64,000 nucleotides of DNA from Ascarosepion bandense (lineage: Eukaryota > Mollusca > Cephalopoda > Sepiida > Sepiidae): positions 124,001 through 188,000 of the forward strand of contig JBBBDQ010001922.1 of NCBI GenBank assembly GCA_037127315.1, written 5' to 3'. Below are positions 1 through 10,579 of this stretch, piece after piece. The stretch's first letter is position 1, and the number at the start of each line of letters is the position of its first letter. A program made the position numbers and the translations under genes. The notes beneath the pieces were generated by a model that did no database searches, was not told the DNA's origin, and saw nothing but the letters and a program-made list of their open reading frames with translations.

Positions 1-312
1 CAAAAATACGCTTTTGAAGGAAAAAACGTTACCAACAAAAATACGTTTTTGAAGGAAAAAACGTTACCAACAAAAATACGTTTTTGAAGGAAAAAACGTT
101 ACCAACAAAAATACGTTTTTGAAGGAAAAATGTTACCATCAAAATTACGTTTTTGAAGGAAAAATGTCACTAACAAAAATACGTTTTTAAAGGAAAAATG
201 TTATCAACAAATATGATTTCGAAGGAAAAATTTTGCCAAAAAAAATCGTTTTTGAAAGAACTAATGCTTCGGCATTAAATGACCCCAAGGGGTTGATAAG
301 TCATAAAATAAA
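1..312 (+). repeat. Element E tail with 35-bp tandem expansion
   Basis: A unit of about 35 bp (core ATACGTTTTTGAAGGAAAAA then ACGTTACCAAC) repeats roughly seven times, near-identical at first and decaying toward position 240. The sequence after it (near 270-300, AAGGGGTTGATAAG) matches the 3' part of the E copies at 38,410 and 57,160, where AGAGGTTGATA occupies the same place. So this is the tail of an E copy whose internal short repeat was amplified. The window starts inside the array. Confidence 0.75.
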
Positions 313-378
313 CCAAACCAAACCAAAATCTTAAAAAGTAATTGATGTTTTATTTATTAATCCGGCAGATTTTATCAC

Positions 379-688
379 TTAGTCAGTTAAGTGCCATTTC
401 CGATAAACACTTAGAATATCATATCTCTTTCAATCAATGACTGGCAAAGCAGAAAAAAAAAAATTTCCGCAGATGGTTGCCATTTCTTTCTGCTGTAGAC
501 TGGTTGCCAACCAAATCTATAGAAACAAATCAATTCTACTATTCAACCCATTGCTGGGAGGAGAAGAGATCGATTAATAATTAATACCTTTTTCAATGAT
601 AAGTGAAGCAACGAATTCAACTAGAATTCGAACTCGGCTCTCCAATTTCTCATTCCCAGCCGATATCCATTGCACCAAAACGTATCGC
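379..688 (-). mobile_element. SINE-A copy (tRNA-derived), diverged
   Basis: Read on the minus strand it has the head with box A-like GTGCAATGGATATCGGC, a box B-like GTTCGAATTC, and the common body ending CTTAACTGACT. It matches the copies at 16,086, 42,083 and 46,677 over nearly full length with many substitutions, so it is an old insertion. A LINE-J fragment abuts its head. Confidence 0.8.
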
Positions 689-975
689 GCATAGAATATT
701 GTTGTCATATCTGTTCAGGCGCCACTGCTGTCTATCTCAGGGTTCTCGCCAGGCTTCAAAAGAAGAATCTGTAATGTGATCGGTCCAGACCTGGCAGCTC
801 GACTCCTGTCACTTTCTCACTGGCGGCTTGTGTCTCCCCTCTGTCTCTTCTATAAATATTTTCATGGCTTCTGCACTGACGAACTTAAGTCACTGATGAC
901 CGCGCCACAAGTATTTACTCGTGCAATCAAACTGGCAAAAGGTCCCACTCTTTTATAGTTAAATCTACTAAATTA
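689..975 (+). mobile_element. LINE-J fragment (Jockey/CR1-like RT C-terminus)
   Basis: It translates to the region downstream of the RT palm, including LCLFYKYFHGFCTDELKSL and FTRAIKLAKGPTLL, which recurs in the copies at 29,165, 43,838 and 60,695. It is truncated at both ends: only about 100 codons remain and no 3' tail is present. It is a dead fragment. Confidence 0.8.
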
Positions 976-1034
976 GGCACCTCCACACAATCGCTAAAAA
1001 ACAGCATAGTATGAAGGGAAAAGGCCCCAAACTA

Positions 1035-1936
1035 AATAGGACCTCCACTCTGTGGTAGACTGGGATAAGAAATAGCTTGTAAATTTCAATGCTTCTAAAA
1101 TCAAGATGCTATCTGTCAACAATCACAGGCAGACCCTTCTGCCACCCGCCATAAGTATGGACCAAGCGAGCCTCCCTGAAAGCAATATACTGTGCCTCCT
1201 CGGTCTCACCTCTATTCCAACCTCAAATGGAACCATTACATTGAAACAATAGTTAAATCCACTGCTAAGAAGGTTGGGTCACTGTGTCGGGTCAGGAAGT
1301 TTTTTCCGCCTGAATCCATCTCGCACATGTACAAATCAACCATCTGAACGTGCATAAAATACTGCTGTCATATATGTTCAGGCGCCCCTGCTGTTTATCT
1401 CAGGGTTCTCGACAGGCTTCAAAAGAAGAATCTGTAATGTGATCGGTCTAGACCTGGCAGCTCGACTCCAGCCACTTTCTCGCCGGCGGGAAGAATTTAC
1501 TTGAGAAACCAGACTAGTACCCTTTTACAGTTAAATCTACCAAATGCATCCAACAATTCTACTCAAACAACTTCTTTATTAGCACCTCCCGCCTGTGGAA
1601 CTCCCTTCCGTATACTTGCTCTCCTGACAGCTACAAGCTCCATGAAATTAAATGCAATGTCAATTCCCATCTCTTATCCACTTGACTCCAGTTTTTTCCT
1701 TGTCCTTTCTACATCACCCCGTGTATCTTATTCTTTTACTTTTCTCACTATACCTTTGCAACCGCCATCACACCTGTATTCCATTATTCTTCTGATGCCC
1801 TTTCTCTGAAACTCTCTGGAACTGGTTCGTCTTCCTGTTCGCTCTCCTCCTGCTGAAACTGTTACTCTCTTATGTAGCCCCTTGCGCATCAGTAGCGGTA
1901 CCGCCTTGCTTGGGGTGAAAAGGTTTTAAAAAAGTT
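1035..1936 (+). mobile_element. LINE-J copy, 5'-truncated with internal deletion
   Basis: It begins in the RT domain (peptide like DLHSVVDWD), runs through FLPPAISMDQ and then the C-terminal region, and ends with the family 3' tail (GTAGCCCCTTGCGCATCAG, then GGGGTGAAAAGG and a short A run). About 170 bp are missing near 1490 relative to the other copies: the FYKYFHGFC block is gone. Several frameshifts and stops make it a pseudogene. It lies directly after another LINE-J fragment. Confidence 0.8.
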
Positions 1937-2560
1937 ATTGGATACTCGCATTTGATGTTCCGTTTACTTATTTTCATCATATTTATTTCTTTACGTCTAC
2001 TGAACTTAATAGTAAAGAAATCTTCAGATATGTATATTTGGAGATAGCACCTTACATATCAGGGAAGAGTAGGCCGTGAGATCAACTCTCATGACATTTA
2101 TACCAACAAAAATTACCCGTTAATAGATGTCTATCGATATAACGCCTGTTTATGATTGAACAAACTGATCTTATACCTGATTTAGCTCTAACAGCTCACT
2201 GGTGTTAAAATTGGTCTGTAACATTCTGTGGTGGATAAGAAATTAAGGATTAAAAAGCATTTGGGAAAAAACAACTAAAACATACAAACTAAAATTGCAC
2301 ACCTGCAAAAGTGGATTCAAACGACTAAAAACATTTTGGAAAACCCAAACCATGGCAAATGTCACAAGTTAGTGTGAAAAGCAAAATTCTGTATCCTGAT
2401 TGGATACAAAATAGAAAAAGGGAAGCCGTCAGTCAAACGTTTTTCACTCCTAAAGACGAAAATACCTCTGGGAGCCGGTTACATGACCAGAGATAACTAC
2501 TTAATGACATTCCGTGACCGGTCAAGTCAGTTAGATGGGAGCAGCGAGACGAAACTACTA
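1937..2560. other. No gene or recognised repeat seen
   Basis: AT-rich sequence. It has no long ORF, tandem repeat or match to the families recognised elsewhere in the window. Confidence 0.5.
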
Positions 2561-2564
2561 AAAT

Positions 2565-3090
2565 GTAACAGGACGTATGCGGTCATGGCCCATCACATAT
2601 TTCTATCCCTTGTAGCTATTAGCACCCTTTTTCGTGTTACTCCTCCAAAACCCCTGCTCTGCCATCCATTTGCTCAAGCCCATCAAGTATGTCATGCCTT
2701 GCTTCCCCTCTGACCCATTTTTACCTATATCTGCCCAGTGAGTATCAGATTCTCCAAGCCCTCCTTCCTCGTATGTTTCAGAAACAGCTGTCTTTTCCTA
2801 ATGTTAAGTATCAATCTCCTTTTCGTTTCCATCCTCTCCTAAAAGTCGTCGTTGCTCACATGTTCGGTCTATGGTATCCTTAGCATCCTTCTGTAGAAAC
2901 ATATTTTGGTTGCTTTCAGCCTTTCCTTCATCTTTGATTAAATTGTCCAGCACTTGCTACCATATTGAAGAACAGACATCGCATAACAATCCAGGACTCT
3001 TTTTGTTTAAAGCGAAATTTTCCTGTTTCTTAATACTCTGCTTAGCTTCTGGATTGCATCCTTGGCCACAACAATTCGCCTTCGATTTAT
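2565..3090 (-). mobile_element. RTE-like LINE, 3' end of RT ORF, degenerate
   Basis: On the minus strand, in broken frames, this encodes the C-terminal region seen more clearly at 42,984-43,551 (NSISLETRKRFLDCYVLS..., MWFYRRMLRISW, EEVLERM, RQLKFFG). The block is typical of RTE-type endonuclease-reverse transcriptases. Stops and frameshifts are throughout, so it is an old 5'-truncated insertion. Confidence 0.65.
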
Positions 3091-3388
3091 TTACTACGCT
3101 TAATAATCTTACAATCGCGAGACACCCGAGGAGAATCGAACTTACCAGAACTCTAACTTGGTAGTCATTGGGTTATTGAAGATATTGGAAACATCTTGTA
3201 CAAGGCAGTAATTGTTGAGCACTCACTGATTATATTTTTTGTTAAAGTAATAAGTCTATGAGACGTGTTTATTAAAATTTGCATCACACCGAATTACTGA
3301 ACCAAACTTTTCAAAGCCATGACTTTGATGCGCTTGCTTAAGATCATGCTCACAATATTAGGAACAGCAATCGACCTAAATTGCAAAT

Positions 3389-3432
<44 letters not shown>

Positions 3433-3433
3433 C
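3389..3433 (+). repeat. (CAGG)n microsatellite
   Basis: Eleven near-perfect copies of a CAGG/GGCA tetranucleotide. It sits just 5' of an R copy. Confidence 0.9.
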
Positions 3434-3449
3434 ATTCTAATTATATAGA

Positions 3450-3897
3450 TACTAGCAGTATAGCCCTGCGTTGCGCGGGTGTAATGAAAACTTTAAAACT
3501 AATCCATGGTCCTGGAGCTCAGACTCTTTGGACGTTCACACCAAAGACTAAAAAGCAATAGTTGTTTCCAGTTAAAGCGAAACCGTAGACTGAAAGAAAA
3601 ATGAATGGATGTAAGTCAAATTTTGGTTTCCTGGTATCGATATCTAATAAGTTTTTTTCGTCGTAAACTGAATTTTGAAGGCTAAATAAGTCCTCTGAGT
3701 AAATGGTATCATGGCCTAGACTAAGAACTACAATTATACCTACTTAGAGCCAAACCCGAAGCAAAAACTAAAATAAAAAGGCTAAAAAAAATACAGACAT
3801 ACAGGCAGATAAACAGACACACACACAAACATCTTGCCTTTTATATATATTATCGATTTTCTGCACTATTGTAAGAACTGCAACTTTGAAAACTTGA
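3450..3897 (+). repeat. Repeat R, 5' half
   Basis: It starts at ACTAGCAGTATAGCCCTGCG and includes the ATGGTCCTGGAGCTCAGACTC block, ACAGACATACAGGCAGATAA and CATCTTGCCTTTTATATAT, all shared with 35,757-36,452. It has no coding capacity. Confidence 0.7.
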
Positions 3898-4110
3898 ACC
3901 GGGCGATAGATAGATCTATCTACTCCAATTGAAAAAAAAAAAAAAAAAAAGAAACAAAGTCAGAAGATTGGAAAAGAGAAAGCCACATCCTAAACAGGGA
4001 AAAATGGATGAGCCTCTTAACCTGTTCAATAGACATGGGTGGAGTGTGAAGCAGGCGATAGATAGATCTATCTACTCCAGACTCAGCCTAAAGAATATTT
4101 GTGTGAGAAT
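3898..4110 (+). repeat. Repeat block with GAGCCTCTTAACCTGTTCAA
   Basis: Two partial copies of a segment ending GATAGATAGATCTATCTACT are separated by a poly-A run and a block containing TGGATGAGCCTCTT. The same block occurs in tandem at 27,895-28,140. It interrupts the R repeat here. Confidence 0.6.
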
Positions 4111-4495
4111 TGGATAAAAATTGTGGATTTGTATGAAGGACATACAGACAGATAAACAGACATACACACAAACATCTTGCCCTTTATAGATATATATTAT
4201 CGATTTTCTGCACTATTTTAAGAACTGCAACCTTGAAACTTCTGAATATCCTTTCTTATGTCTTTGTCTATGAGTGTATCAAATTTGATTATAAATTGGA
4301 CCACTCCTTCTATAACCCGATTTTTTCGATTATCGATTTTAGATATTTATCGGGGGTACCTTGACACAAAACCTAGCTAAGAACACTCGCAGACGCTTAT
4401 AGAACAACTGTGTACATTTTCAAGAAAATTGGTTCAGCCGTTTCGGAGTCTATAGGTAACGGACTCACACACAGACTTTCCATTTATAAAAAAAA
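4111..4495 (+). repeat. Repeat R, 3' part
   Basis: Contains TATCGATTTTCTGCACTAT, GGGGGTACCTTGACACAAAA and the end block GGTTCAGCCGTTTCGGAGTC followed by a CACA-rich tail. It matches 36,172-36,440. Confidence 0.75.
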
Positions 4496-4617
4496 ATTTA
4501 AATATTGGCTGAATGTGCTGCTAATAAACAAAATTAAAACTAATCATCTTCTCTTCTCTTTCCTTGTTATCAAGTAAAATAATCAAGAGAAATAAAACAT
4601 TGCATTTTGAAAAAAAA

Positions 4618-4858
4618 ATGTCAATCAGGTTATCAAATTTGATTAAAATCGGACCACTCCTTCTATAACCCGATTTTTCGATTATTGAGTTTCGATACTT
4701 ATCAGGGGAACCTCGACACAAAACCTAGCTAAGAACACTCGCAGACGCTTATAGTACAACTGTGTAAATTTTCAAGAAAATCGGTTCAGCCGTTTCGGAG
4801 TCTATAGATAACGGACACACACACAGACACACCCATACACACAGTTCCATTTATAAAT
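4618..4858 (+). repeat. Repeat R, 3' end duplicate
   Basis: A second 3' end, starting near ATCAGGTTATCAAATTTGAT and ending GGTTCAGCCGTTTCGGAGTC plus a CACA tail and CCATTTATAAATAAG. The same ending occurs inverted at 45,163. Confidence 0.75.
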
Positions 4859-4859
4859 A

Positions 4860-5300
4860 AGTTTAGATTTAGAAACCTTTATTTCGTGTGGCACAAGTTT
4901 TTTGATGTAGTAGGGCTTTTTTGCTGAATCGTCGGAGTCGCCAAGTTCCTTTTAATATTTCTATTTTATTTTTTCTTCTTTCTTTTTCGTGTCTACATTC
5001 CTTCGAATTCCTGAAAATTGTTTTTCTTATTAGCCATTTGGCTTTAGCGCGTGCTCTTGGGTGGCGCCTCCATGTTAAACATCTTCGGACATCTTGTCTC
5101 CGACTAACCATTATATTGTGCCTGGAAATAGGACGATTGTCTTGTTTTGTTCAACGGTTCCACGACTTCGACCGGAAATAGTTACCATTTTTTCTTTATC
5201 GACGTGTCTGTGAGCAAAGGCCGCGGGAAGGTGAAACTTCATTGTATATTTTTACTGCGAAATATCCTTACACCTACCCTTACCCAATCCTAACACGACA
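4860..5300. other. Unassigned, CpG-containing stretch
   Basis: About 5,040-5,300 holds more CpG than its surroundings and ends in CGACAGGGTAAGT, a splice-donor-like string. No convincing coding frame or known family is visible. A noncoding first exon is possible but unsupported. Confidence 0.2.
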
Positions 5301-5302
5301 GG

Positions 5303-5560
5303 GTAAGTTTTTTTGCTGTTTTTGTTGTTTTAAGTCGTTTTTTCTCTTTTTCTTTCTCTCTCTTTATCGTTTTGTTGTCTTCTTCATTTTCTCTTTATCC
5401 CTTTTCTCTCTCTCTTTCTCTCTCTCCCTCTCCCTTTCGTTCTCTCTCATTTGTTTTTCTTTATAATTGTTTCTCTGCATTTACACGTTTTTCTGTTTAA
5501 GCATATTTGTTTCTTGAAGAATCTCATCCTTTTTTTTTTTCTACATCCTTTTCTTTCAAT
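5303..5560 (+). repeat. Pyrimidine-rich low-complexity tract
   Basis: Long T and TC runs, including (TC)n near 5,405-5,440. ORFs here read as F/S/L strings and are not protein evidence. Confidence 0.85.
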
Positions 5561-5660
5561 TTTGAGTTCGGGTTGTGCGAATGAGATTGTCGTCGCTGAG
5601 AGATATAATAAAGCATTTTTGTTAAGGAAGTAGGGAAGAGAAAAAATCTATAATGGTGCA

Positions 5661-5661
5661 C

Positions 5662-5699
<38 letters not shown>
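5661..5699. repeat. (TA)n microsatellite
   Basis: A pure TA run next to the 3' end of the PLE fragment. It could be the element's tail or its insertion site. Confidence 0.9.
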
Positions 5700-5702
<3 letters not shown>

Positions 5703-6345
5703 CCATTTTTAAACGAGTTATTTCGCTGTCCAGGTTTCTACCATGAGTGGTGTCTTCAGGCGATTTTTAATAACTGATTTTACCTTTTACCGTTTTTCTT
5801 TTTAAAACGCTCTTGTAACGGTGTTTTATTTAAACGTTCACGTGGCAAAGGATTTATAAACGTGCAGTTTTTAAATTAAAACGGATAATGGCGTTTTCAT
5901 CTATGGTTGTATGATGAACCTAAGAGGTATTTCTTAGTGTGGATGCATTTAGTCATAATTTTCGTGCTTTCATTTAACAGTTCCTCTTTATTTGGGAATA
6001 TCATAATTTCTAATTTTTCTTCTTGGCACAGTCTACATATTTTTCCACCGTTGTAAGGCTTGGCTGTTTTCACAATGCTCCACGTTATGTCTGGGTCTTT
6101 TCCATATTTTGATTTCAATTTCCACACGTGGTTAGTTAATTTTGTATAGTTTTTTAATTTTGCTAGTTTAAATGTAGATCTGTAATTAAACCACCTGGTC
6201 TTAAAGTTGCCTTTGGTTGAGCCTAAATATATTGTTTTTGCTATCTGGGTCATGTACTTCTGCTTTGTAAATCATTTCGTTTGTGTTGTAGAGACCTTGA
6301 AGTCGACATTTATTTTTGTCCCTGCAGTTGCATTCTAACCCTATT
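5700..6345 (-). mobile_element. Penelope-like element 3' end with GIY-YIG domain (pseudogene)
   Basis: Minus-strand reading gives a GIY-YIG nuclease-like block (TIYLGSTKGNFKTRW, then KLTNHVWKLKSKYGKDPDI) and KPYNGGKICRLCQEEKLEI, followed by LLNE and a C/H-containing end (KCIHTKKYLL). Upstream, in a shifted frame, is a cysteine-rich NCRDKNKC...IYKAEV block. This order is typical of the C-terminal endonuclease of Penelope-like elements, which accompanies a reverse transcriptase; the RT domain is absent here. The readable frame is about 118 codons. The element is 5'-truncated at a (CT)n(TA)n tract and ends beside (TA)n. It is non-functional. Confidence 0.75.
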
Positions 6346-6361
6346 ATTAAGTATTAAACAA

Positions 6362-6426
<65 letters not shown>
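6362..6426. repeat. (CT)n(TA)n microsatellite
   Basis: A CT run passes directly into a TA run. The same CT-to-TA transition occurs at 9,040 and 45,505. Confidence 0.9.
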
Positions 6427-6430
<4 letters not shown>

Positions 6431-6960
6431 TGTAGAAAGATAGATTTTAACACTTCTAAGTACCGCTAGAGATTCAGCAAAGAATGAATATGCCATGGTG
6501 AAAAAATGCCCTAAACATAACATAATTTTAGAACATTCGAAATTTTGCTAAAATCGTGTTTTTTTTTTTGTTTTTGTGTTTGTTTTTTTGTTTTTTTGTC
6601 AACGTGGGGGAACCAAAGAATATAGTATTGGAAATTTTAGCGTTTTTTATCGGTGACTAACACATTGATTTGGAAATGCTTGCAAAAATCAATTAATTGT
6701 CGGATTTTAATGAAACTTTCACGGCATCTTCACAAATGAATGAAATTATTTTAGAAATTTTTCTTTATTGTTTTAGAATATCTTGGTAAATATATTTTCT
6801 TTTACATCTGTTAATTCTCACTTAAATTTATGAAATTTTGAGAAATTCATTTTTGTTTCGCTTAATGTTTATTTTAGAATGTTTTTTTTATGTTAAAACT
6901 TATATGAAAGAGGCGCTCATGTTATATTCCTCAAGTAAATTAAACAAGTTATTTTAAAAC
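6427..6960. other. AT-rich, no gene seen
   Basis: T-rich runs (near 6,560-6,600) and otherwise unremarkable AT-rich sequence. Confidence 0.5.
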
Positions 6961-6964
6961 TACT

Positions 6965-7305
6965 TATTATACTATTATGCTTGGATATGACTGAATTTTT
7001 TATTATTCCCCACTTTCAAATTGATAAATCTAATGTTACATCGCAAGACACACTTTGGGAACAAATACAAGCTGCTTGGCAGGAGATACCATTAGATACA
7101 TGAAAGCAGCTTGTGATGTCAATGCCTGACAGAATGAAGGCTGTGATCAAAGCAAAAGCAAAATATTAAATTATTTTGCAACAAGTATTTTTTCTTAAAG
7201 TATTTTTTGAGTAAATCAAATAAAATTACTTAAATTAAATTGTTTATTTTTCTGTCAATATGTCTCATAAGTGATAAAGTAGTTCTTGTCCTAATACTTT
7301 TGCAC

Positions 7306-7312
<7 letters not shown>
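6965..7312 (+). mobile_element. Tc1-like transposon 3' end (transposase remnant plus TIR)
   Basis: Matches the copy at 10,850-11,168. Remnant peptide blocks are QDTLWEQIQAAWQEIPLDT and MPDRMKAVIKAKAKY, typical of the C-terminus of Tc1-family transposases. It then runs to a terminus reading CTTGTCCTAATACTTTTGCA. It has a stop where the better copy has leucine (GATACATGA). It ends at a (TA)n tract, in keeping with TA target use. Confidence 0.75.

Positions 7313-7349
<37 letters not shown>
7313..7349. repeat. (TA)n microsatellite
   Basis: TA run directly at the Tc1-like terminus. Confidence 0.9.
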
Positions 7350-7351
<2 letters not shown>

Positions 7352-7609
7352 GTTTTTTTTATGCAGTGTAATTAATGTCCACTGTTTTAAAAATTTCAAA
7401 TCTTCTTAAAAATAGAAGCTTTGTTCGCTCTTAAATCTAAGGAAACTACTTTTATGGGTGGCTTAAAATTCAGCTACGAGAAGCCATCACAGCAAAGTGA
7501 GGTTCGATTGGTCTATTTAAGAAAAGAACAAACCTCGTTAAGATTGCTCACTTTACTTTTGCATCCGAAACAGTCGTTTGAGGCAATTATCCGATTTATT
7601 TTTTCAACA

Positions 7610-8262
7610 TCGACATTATTTTTTATTTGGGGCACTTGGACGTGGTATAATATTTATCACGCTTGTCTCGCTATATCTTTTTACGACCGGGTTGTGAGTT
7701 CAACCCTCACCGAGTGCTCCATACTTTTGGCCTTGTGCACATCTAAGCTAAACATAGAAAATCGTTTAGGGTACTTCGGTATGATGTAATGTTTAGCAAA
7801 TTTGTCTTCCTAGAAGAATTACGCTTGAATAGTGAGTTCGATCCTCACTAAGTGTCCTATACATTTGGTTTTGTACAACATCTACGTTATACTTAGAAAA
7901 TCATTTTGGATATTTCGACATATTTAAATGGTTATCAAGCTTGTCACGTTTGATGAATAACGACTAAGTAGTGAGTTCGGTCCTCACTGGGAGCCCCATA
8001 CTTTTGGCCTTGTCTCACATGTAAGCTTTACTTAAAATATCACAATGGACACTCGACGTAGTGTAATGGCTAGTAAGCTTGTCTCGTTAGATCAATTATG
8101 AATACGTACGATTCTCACTGGGTGCTATATACTTTTGGCTTGGTGCCTCATCTAAGTTACGCTTAGAAAAGCAATTTAGACATTCGATATGGTTTAATGG
8201 TTAGCAAACTTGTCTCGCCAGTTCGATTCTCACTGGGTGCTCCCATAGTTTTGGTCTTGCAG
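7610..8262 (+). repeat. Tandem array of tRNA-like units (~138 bp, five copies)
   Basis: Box B-like strings (GAGTTCAACCCTCAC, GAGTTCGATCCTCAC, GAGTTCGGTCCTCAC, GTACGATTCTCAC, AGTTCGATTCTCAC) start near 7698, 7836, 7975, 8106 and 8221. Most are preceded by an A-box-like TGTAATGGTTAGCAA and followed by GGGTGCTCCATACTTTTGGC. Spacing is about 138 bp; the last unit has lost part of the middle. The arms resemble an Asp/Glu-type tRNA but do not fold fully, so these are tRNA-derived repeats and not tRNA genes. A related unit lies near 36,490-36,590. Confidence 0.65.
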
Positions 8263-8339
8263 CACGAGTAAAAAAAAAATATCAAAGAAGAAAAGTCTAT
8301 TGTTTTAAAATGACTTCATTAACATCTCGGGCATAAACT

Positions 8340-8470
8340 GAAATTCTCTCATCCCCCTTTCTCTTTTTTATCAATTTTAATTATTTTTCTCTCTCCTTTC
8401 CTCTCTCATGACCTTCCTCCCTCTATCTCTCTACTCTCTCCCTTCTTCTCGACATTTGTCTTAGATCAGT
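8340..8470 (+). repeat. Pyrimidine-rich tract
   Basis: CT/T-rich low-complexity sequence with repeated CTCTC blocks. Confidence 0.7.
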
Positions 8471-8561
8471 TATTCCTTAAGTAGGTAGTTCCTTTCATTT
8501 GAAGGCGATGGAAATATTCAAGATGGCAGTGATACCAAGGGCGGTAATGGCACATCTGAAC

Positions 8562-8706
8562 TATAGCATACACCACACACACGGTGTGTTTATAGCATAC
8601 ACCACACACACAGTGTGTTTATAGCATACACCACACACACGGTGTGTTTATAGCATACACCACACACACAGTGTGTTTATAGCATACACCACACACACAG
8701 TGTGTT
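8562..8706. repeat. 29-bp minisatellite, five copies
   Basis: The unit TATAGCATACACCACACACA plus SGTGTGTT repeats at starts 8562, 8591, 8620, 8649 and 8678. Each unit contains an ACACAC/GTGTGT self-complementary core. The copies are almost identical. Confidence 0.95.
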
Positions 8707-9040
8707 TTGCCTCTACTTGACAGTGTGTTCCAATTATATAACACCTATTACGGGAAATACTAAGATACTCATTAAGACATGCAATACCAGTACCAAGAAA
8801 TCCAATCAAAGACCGACTATAAATTGCGGGGGACGTTAGTGTTGTTTTGGTACAACAAAGGGGACGGTAACCTAAAACATTTTGGGGACCACTGTTCAAG
8901 AATAATAATTTTAATTTCTAAACGGATTGAGACTTTGCTCCACATAAAACTGATTTTCGTGCCAAATTCTTTCCATTCTGTTATACTCTTTTACTTTTCG
9001 ACTATTTCTTGTCTGTCTGTCTCTATCTATCTCTCTCTCA

Positions 9041-9096
<56 letters not shown>

Positions 9097-9835
9097 TCTG
9101 TTCTTCGACTTCCAGCCATCTTTAAACAGAAAACGTTAACTAACATATCTAAAGAAAAACAGCAACTAAAAATGTAACAAAATATTGAAAAACGATACAG
9201 TCAGGGGAAAAAACGAATAACAGCCTGTGGGATTCGGTCATGAATTGTCATGATAAAAAAAAAATAATATCGAAAGTAATGACAAAAAGAAAAAGCATAA
9301 AAAAAGATTACCATCTCGGAATTACGAAAGAGTTTGTCGGCGGCCGGCACTTCCGGTGACAAGAGTCTCTCCATAGGCGGGAGAATCGTTAAACGGAGAG
9401 AGCAGACGACATACAAATACACACTCTTCAGAATTCTAAAAGATGAAAATACACATTCGCTGACAAAAGTTTCTATCCACGCCATCTTTTAAATAAGCAA
9501 TGACACACACATACTGAGACAAAAACAATCATATCCGTTTTTCTTTATATGCGACACACCATGAAATTATTCTGCTCTCTGGATAACCACAAACTGGTTC
9601 AATTAGCCAATACACAATTATTATTTTTTTGCTATGTCACTTCAATAATGGACCTCCACTGCTTTCTTTTCTTATCTGTGAATTGGCAAGACTTCTTGAA
9701 AACGATAGTGGACATGAATTCATGCCATTTCCAAGGGCTTTATGCAAAAGGAACACAAGAGACAAGGCCGGACGAACAATGGCCTTTTACGCTTTTCGTG
9801 TCGAAAACACTTTTGCTAGTCGTTACTTGCAAAAA
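8707..9835. other. No gene seen; (CT)n(TA)n at 9,030-9,094
   Basis: Mostly unique-looking sequence with a CT-to-TA microsatellite. A somewhat CpG-rich patch lies at about 9,330-9,420. ORFs of 80-160 codons are open by chance, with no recognisable domain. Confidence 0.45.
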
Positions 9836-10165
9836 TATTACATTATTTACTTTATTCGAACAATTTTCCTCATCTTTACAGTCATGTTTACGACGTTACG
9901 GCTGTTGTATGCACCGGTCTTCTTCAGGTGCTAGAAATTTCGAACCAAACTCTTTATTACGACCACTGGGGTATATTGTTCTCAGTTCATATGCGATGCT
10001 ACTTCTGGCAGCCATGAGTTATCTCCCTTTAACTTAACTCTTCTAAGTTATTTGTTCACTACTACTGTAGCCTGGTATTGAACTCACAACTCGTTGGGTC
10101 AAGTCACTTGAGGACACATGGGCCGGTGATACAGATGTTGGTTAGTTTCAATGAGTTCACCCAAA
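9836..10165 (-). mobile_element. Element G copy (tRNA-like head, CGAAAT...ACGAC tail)
   Basis: On the minus strand this matches 54,110-54,415: an inner GTTCACTACT/GAACTCAC region, CAGCCATGAGTTATCTCCCT, then GGTTCGAAATTTCTAGCACC and a GAAGACC...GTACG tail. The far end (near 10,110-10,150) is the ACACATGGGCC head. It is moderately diverged, short and noncoding, so likely a SINE. Confidence 0.65.
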
Positions 10166-10558
10166 GAGTCAATATTATAATTTTCTTTTTATTATTGATG
10201 TCCGAATAAGAAAACATTTTGTGTGCTTTGGAAACGCAGATTCATCCTAAAAATAAAAATCATACTATTTATTCTTTACTGCAAATGAAATCGAATTTGT
10301 TTTTGAATAATGCTAATTCCTATTATGCGGTTATTGGGCATGACCGTTGTCACTAAAAATAATCTTGATGCACGTAAATGATACGAATATACACAATTTT
10401 TATTTTTCTATGTAATGTATATCACCTTAGTGAGACTACTTCTGAGCATTTTACTAATATATATCTATTTTGTCAGTTGGGCTACAAAAGTCGTCACAGA
10501 TGAGCAAGTTGTTTTTTTAAGGAATACACATTGTTTCGTTCAGATTTTCTCGAAAGTA
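10166..10558. other. AT-rich, no gene seen
   Basis: No repeat family recognised. It ends at a short (TA)n tract. Confidence 0.45.
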
Positions 10559-10579
10559 TATATATATATATATATATAT

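Noticed and set aside
4869..5111. Basic 80-codon minus-strand ORF as a gene
   Set aside because: No recognisable domain, no splice or poly-A context, and the opposite frame is equally open.
5524..5706. ORFs containing YIYIYIY runs, here and at many other places
   Set aside because: (TA)n microsatellites translated.
7421..7789. 122-codon plus-strand ORF as a gene
   Set aside because: Its second half overlaps the tRNA-like tandem units, and no domain is visible.
7693..8240. Functional tRNA genes
   Set aside because: Box A and B strings are present but acceptor stems do not pair, anticodon arms differ or are deleted, and no T-run terminator follows the units.
9549..10037. 162-codon plus-strand ORF as a gene
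   Set aside because: Its end lies in element G, and overlapping frames are open as well.
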